NCBI GenBank assembly: GCA_032718475.1
Contig: JAUCBJ010001681.1
Span: forward strand, 1 to 35,147
Reading direction: 5' to 3'
DNA from: Nemertoderma westbladi
Taxonomy: Eukaryota > Xenacoelomorpha > Nemertodermatida > Nemertodermatidae
Length of the DNA stretch: 35,147 nt
Under the pieces are notes generated by a model, which saw only the letters and a list, made by a program, of their open reading frames with translations, had not been told where the DNA came from and did not search any database. Both the position numbers and the translations under genes were made by a program. This document shows, in pieces, positions 31,335 to 35,147 of this stretch. The stretch's first letter is position 1; each line of letters begins with the position of its first letter.

Positions 31335-31493
31335 GTACACTGCAGCACTGCCTGACTGCTGCACTGTTTTCTTGCATAATTATACCGATACGCGGTACAA
31401 TATATCTATAAATGTAATGTGTACGGAAGCCCATTACGGCCACCTTCGCGGACATCATGACAAACTGAGGGGATACCCCGGATACCTGCAAAA

Positions 31494-31643
31494 GCGCGCC
31501 GTTGACAAAATTTTGTCAAAGGCGCGCGGTCTGTCAATAGCGAGCCCCGTTCTGCCATTGTCAGATTGTCAAATATTCTGTCAATGGCGCGCGCTCTTCA
31601 ATGCCCTGCGCCGTTGTCAATTTTTTTTGTCAACGGCGGGCGC
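31494..31643. repeat. GC-rich palindrome/hairpin cluster
   Basis: 31494-31527 is a 34-bp near-perfect palindrome (GCGCGCC, then TTGACAAAATTTTGTCAA at 31502-31519, then GGCGCGC). CGCCGTTG (31609-31616) pairs with CAACGGCG (31631-31638) around a T-rich loop. The phrases TTGTCAA and GGCGCGC recur across the whole stretch. Confidence 0.75.
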
Positions 31644-32057
31644 ACTGTCAACGGCGCATGCTCTGACCCGTCTATTCAACAAGCTGTAGGCCTACTGAAT
31701 GCAGTACAAGTACTGCTGTACAGTACTGCTGTATTGTGTTTACTTCAGTGCTTCTCAGGTTGACAGTTGTTATCGGTGATTGTTACCGTACCGTACCGGT
31801 ACTGCTGTGCTAAATGTAATAGGCCTACCAACACCAGAAGTTTTTTAATAAAATATCTATAGCACTAAATAGCAGCAGAGCAGTAGAGTAATCATCAGTA
31901 GCTGTAGTAGCAGTAGGCCCCTATGCAGCTATGTCTGTGTGCACCGGTACCCGGTACTGATATCTGGATATAGGTCAGTAGGTGGTACGGATACGGCAGT
32001 ACGGAACTCCAACATTTAACATTATTGGTGAGATTATTTTAATTAGACACTCTCATT

Positions 32058-34107
32058 ATGGTCGTCTGTCCACGCTGTTAATTTTCCAACAATGAGGAGT
32101 TTAACTTCTGCAATAAATGTGGTTTGCCTATCACTGGCAGTTGGTCGTCTGGCAATGACGACAATGTTAGTAGCAATATAGGAAGTGATGGAGTTGCAAC
32201 CTTGTTACATGCGACAATTCCCAATTTCAACGAATTTTTAAGAGAGAAAAGTCGTGGACATCTAGGCCAAGGTTCTTCAAGTTCGTCGATGACGCCAAGG
32301 ATCGTTACACCTAATCCAGCTAAAAAGGCCAAGATAGAAAAAGTAAAATATGTTAATATAGACATCGGTTTTATGAAATATGATCGTAAACTTGGTAATT
32401 TAAAGCCCTTCTTAGGTAAAAGGGTAACCATTGAAGTTGCATCATCTGCAGATTACGATATGATTTTTAAGAACGGTGTCGCTCAATTTAAAATGCAAGT
32501 AAGTGATGTTGTTGATGGAGAAACTGATGAGGATGACTTACTCTTGATATATAAATGTGGGCGGCAGATAGCCAATAAACTTCCTGCCAGCGATGAAGCA
32601 TTTGTTCTTAGTAAATATCAATCTATTGTAAAAACCGATTACCGACGAATTTGTTTATACCTAGCGTTTAAGTGCGACTTCGACCGAATTCGTAATGGGG
32701 CTTTATCTCATCAATCCCAAGGTTATGTAACTGCTATAGACACAGGGGAACTGGTAGTAGCCCCTTCAAAGTCTAGTCAAAGCGATAGGCAACAACTAAA
32801 GAGAAGCCAAACATGCCAAAGTGTACATGAGGAGCCTACTACTGATGTTGAGAATATCGAGGCTTTTCAAAGACCCCCAATAATTCTCATTGATTCTGGT
32901 CCTACACTAGAAAATATCGCGGTTGAGGATGACGATGAAATCATGATAGTGAAATTATTTCTACCAGTAGTAATAATTCACCGTCGAGGTTTTTTAATGT
33001 TGACAGAGACTTTTTACAATGCACTGGACTAATAGATTGGATTGTCACAAACAAGGACATCCGCGAAATTACCGAAGGTGGGAAGTTATACGATTATGAT
33101 GATGACAGTAGGGAATATTGTTTTATTCGAATAAGACGCCGTTTGTTATTAAATGACTTGTTCGATGTTTTACCGAAACTGAATGTTCTGGACTATATTA
33201 AGGTGAGATATGTTGGTGAACCTGGGGCCGATCAAGGTGGTTTGCGACGAGATTTATTTGGTTGCTGCGTGAAAGATTTATATACTGTGAGTTCTTTGTT
33301 TAGTATGGTTGATGGTTTCCTTGTCCCTTCTGCCGCGGACATGTCAAAGGTGGTTAGTGGTCAGTTTGAACTTCTGGGAAAATTTATCGCCCTGCTTTTC
33401 CTTCATGGTGAACAATTACTTAGCGTACTACACCCTGTAGTTGCTGTGTATATCTGTTATGATGATGCATACAATTCCATTGATATTCTGGCGAGACACC
33501 CCGTTCTATCGCATTGCGGTTCTGAAGTAATTAATGATGGCATTTTTGCTGAGATATTCTGTGCTGAATGTTTGGATTTCGGTTTGCAGCCACCCTCCAA
33601 ACCTAGCCTAGACCAACGCAAAGAATTTTTCAGTAACTACTTACGTGTAAAACTAATATACTCAAATAAAGCAGCTCTGGATCTTTTAAAGAAATCTATA
33701 TTAATTTACTTACCTCATGTTCGCAAGGATTTACTTTTTAAGTTCCTTTGTATGAATACAAAGTTCAGATTAGCTAATATAGTTGATAACGCCAACATAA
33801 TTAACAGAGCTGAAGAAGGCTCAAACCTGTTCACTAAGGAAGAAGATATTCTGTTTTTTATGGGAAACTTTCTGGATCGTATCGAAACTACAAACCTTGT
33901 TGAAGTAAATGACGATGAGAAGTTGATGCTAGAGATCGGGATATTCAAGCAATGGCTCTTCGGCTCGGAAAATCCCACTGTTATACATAACATGTCGATT
34001 ATATTTAAGGACTGCAACATAACCAATTGTAAATGCCGAATTGTCTACTCGACTTGCACCTATCTAATGATAATTCCAAGGCACATATCAAATCAGTAAG
34101 AACTTGA
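32058..34107 (+). pseudogene. HECT-type E3 ligase-like gene of a multicopy invertebrate family, broken
   Basis: The ATG at 32058 opens a zinc-ribbon start (CPRC, then FCNKCG), interrupted by TAA at 32079-32081. The same frame resumes and runs to 33032 with the middle region of the family (KVKYVNIDIGFMKYDRKLG; LKPFLGKRVTIEV; FVLSKYQSIVKTDYRRICLYL). A frameshift at about 32940-32995 leads to the frame ending at 34099, which has the HECT N-lobe signature VRYVGEPGADQGGLRRDLF. A second shift near 34020 would give a better C-terminal match, ending at 34107. Related genes occur in many copies in fish and marine invertebrates and carry a HECT-like C-terminus; ubiquitin-ligase activity is unproven. 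I cannot identify the catalytic Cys of the C-lobe with certainty. The stop could be bypassed if translation began downstream, but two frameshifts make decay likelier. Confidence 0.7.
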
Positions 34108-34285
34108 CTGTATTATGGTAAGGTCTGTAATGGAAAGTGGATCTGCTTTTAATATGCTTTGATTCTTGTTTTAATATATTGCTTTGTCTGATATAGTTTA
34201 ATTCGTTTGAATTAACTTAGTCTTTTAATTTTGTTATAATTAATCTGTGTTAATACTAATATCAATGAATCGATTATCATCAATC

Positions 34286-34286
<1 letters not shown>

Positions 34287-34314
<28 letters not shown>
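34287..34314 (+). repeat. Poly-G tract, 28 G
   Basis: An uninterrupted G run follows the HECT-like pseudogene. Its exact length is likely to be polymorphic or mis-sequenced. Confidence 0.9.
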
Positions 34315-34317
<3 letters not shown>

Positions 34318-34527
34318 GAGATTCCGCCGTTATACTAAAACGACTCCCACTTTAACATAACTATTATATTACTGTATATTATACCGGTACAGTATTATAA
34401 CCACTGTTATAAATACCAATGCTACGAACAAACAAAAGTGGTCTCCAAAAGTAATAAGAAATAAGTGACTTACAACAAATAATAATTATGTATTACATGG
34501 GAAAAAAGTAGAACTTTTTATTCATTT

Positions 34528-34890
34528 ATAAATTTAACTGCAGTATTTTACTATATTGCTTCCATAGTTACTGCAATTCAAATTATTGTACTCTTCAACT
34601 CCTGATGCTGCCTTACTCAATGTAAAATAATTTAGTGTTCTCGAATATTTATTATGTAACTAAAGAGCCGCTTAACTACATAAACCAATATTGGATTTTG
34701 ATTCCGTCTTGGTCTACGCCGCACAGACACTAAAGTTGCAATAACTTTTGAGTCTGTGAATGTAATTTACTCAAATTACTTGCAAACCTTTTCTACGTCG
34801 ATGCTCTTTCAATAAATAAACCTCAACATTTGGGGTATATTCGAGCGAAAAAGTAACAATTTAAGAATAAAATATATTATTACAATTTTA
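34528..34890 (-). repeat. Interspersed repeat family A, copy 3
   Basis: Read on the minus strand, this copy matches 6129-6545 nearly end to end, including AGAAAAGGTTT, ATCCAATATTGGTTT, GTTAAGCGGC, AATAAATATTCGAGAAC and AGGAGTTGAAGAGTAC. It ends at ATACTGCAGTT-like text as copy 1 does. It lies directly downstream of the partial reading frame at the right edge. Confidence 0.8.
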
Positions 34891-34913
34891 GTTTTATTAA
34901 TAAGAGTATTTTA

Positions 34914-35147
34914 TTACAACTGTGAATTTAGGAGTTTGTAACGCTTAATACTTTCCTGCCAATCTTTCGGCTCTGGATGCCACCCAAGCCTTTCCCGAAC
35001 GAACAAACAATACTCTTGAATATCAGATAGTGGTTGCTCATCATAATAAATATTACGTTGAACTGTTTGGAACTTTTCCCCTTGTGGATCTAAAACTTTA
35101 TGCAGTCCTGACTTCCCGCCGCGAATGGAAGGGTTGTAATAATTAAT
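34914..35147 (-). CDS. C-terminal part of an unrecognised protein (runs off the right edge)
   Basis: On the minus strand the frame entering at 35147 is open for 77 codons to TAA at 34916-34914. It reads as soluble protein with normal composition: INYYNPSIRGGKSGLHKVL near the edge, then RNIYYDEQPLSDIQEYCLF, then RLGWHPEPKDWQESIKRYK before the stop. The Trp/Pro/aromatic content looks like real coding sequence rather than noise. No start lies within the window. I do not recognise the family; a transposon-encoded protein is possible because repeat family A follows immediately. Confidence 0.5.
   Translation of the reverse strand: MNYYNPSIRGGKSGLHKVLDPQGEKFQTVQRNIYYDEQPLSDIQEYCLFVRERLGWHPEPKDWQESIKRYKLLNSQL

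Larger units (their letters stand above)
31107..32057. other. Spacer between MED25 and the HECT-like gene; presumed MED25 promoter region
   Basis: The two genes point away from each other. The spacer holds a TGACAG cluster (31286-31334), a GC-rich hairpin cluster (31490-31660), TACTGC/TACAGTACTG repeats (31690-31735) and several TACCGGTA and TAGGCCTA motifs. The short open frames are not convincing. No TATA box is evident. Confidence 0.5.

Overview
This is animal nuclear DNA: AT-rich, with spliced genes, long introns and many transposable-element remnants. The two host genes are a USF3-like bHLH transcription factor and Mediator subunit MED25. Together with scattered TAGGCCTA and TACCGGTA motifs and the mix of repeats, they suggest a marine invertebrate, perhaps an echinoderm. 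That organism guess is an inference and has low confidence.

Layout. Positions 1-370 hold short reading frames packed with overlapping stop and start codons, which is unusual for animal DNA. Positions 907-4136 (minus) hold an intronless integrase-like DDE gene. It is split by a 2480-bp DNA transposon with perfect 13-bp inverted ends and a duplicated TA. A 70-bp satellite follows (4205-4728). The USF3-like gene (plus) has four coding exons from 5088 to 16950; the last is 5.3 kb. Its third intron is full of foldback elements: a nest of hairpins (7700-9120), then a 2-kb inverted repeat (9330-11395) with a PIF/Harbinger-like MITE at its centre. Positions 16951-22190 are repeats: two interspersed families, an alpha-tubulin C-terminal fragment, a decayed retroelement with a restriction-like endonuclease domain, and a 40-bp minisatellite.

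MED25 (minus) follows as only two coding exons, 31106-30549 and 24114-22198. Its intron holds a nearly complete two-ORF LINE in the same orientation. The LINE's ORF1 and ORF2 are in one frame, separated by a single TGA in the context TGA-CTA-G, a known stop-readthrough context. Upstream of MED25 lie a TGACAG cluster and a GC-rich set of hairpins. A HECT-type E3-like multicopy gene, broken by a stop and frameshifts, lies at 32058-34107 (plus). The right edge holds a third copy of an interspersed repeat and an unrecognised reading frame that runs off the window.

The host genes do not form a pathway or operon. MED25 is a general transcription co-activator subunit and the USF3-like protein is a DNA-binding factor, but nothing here shows that they act together. 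The strongest leads are the LINE readthrough junction, the clean transposon insertion in the integrase-like gene, the array of TTCTAGAA palindromes inside the large inverted repeat, and the tubulin tail beside a retroelement. All calls come from reading and hand translation; no database search or folding was run.
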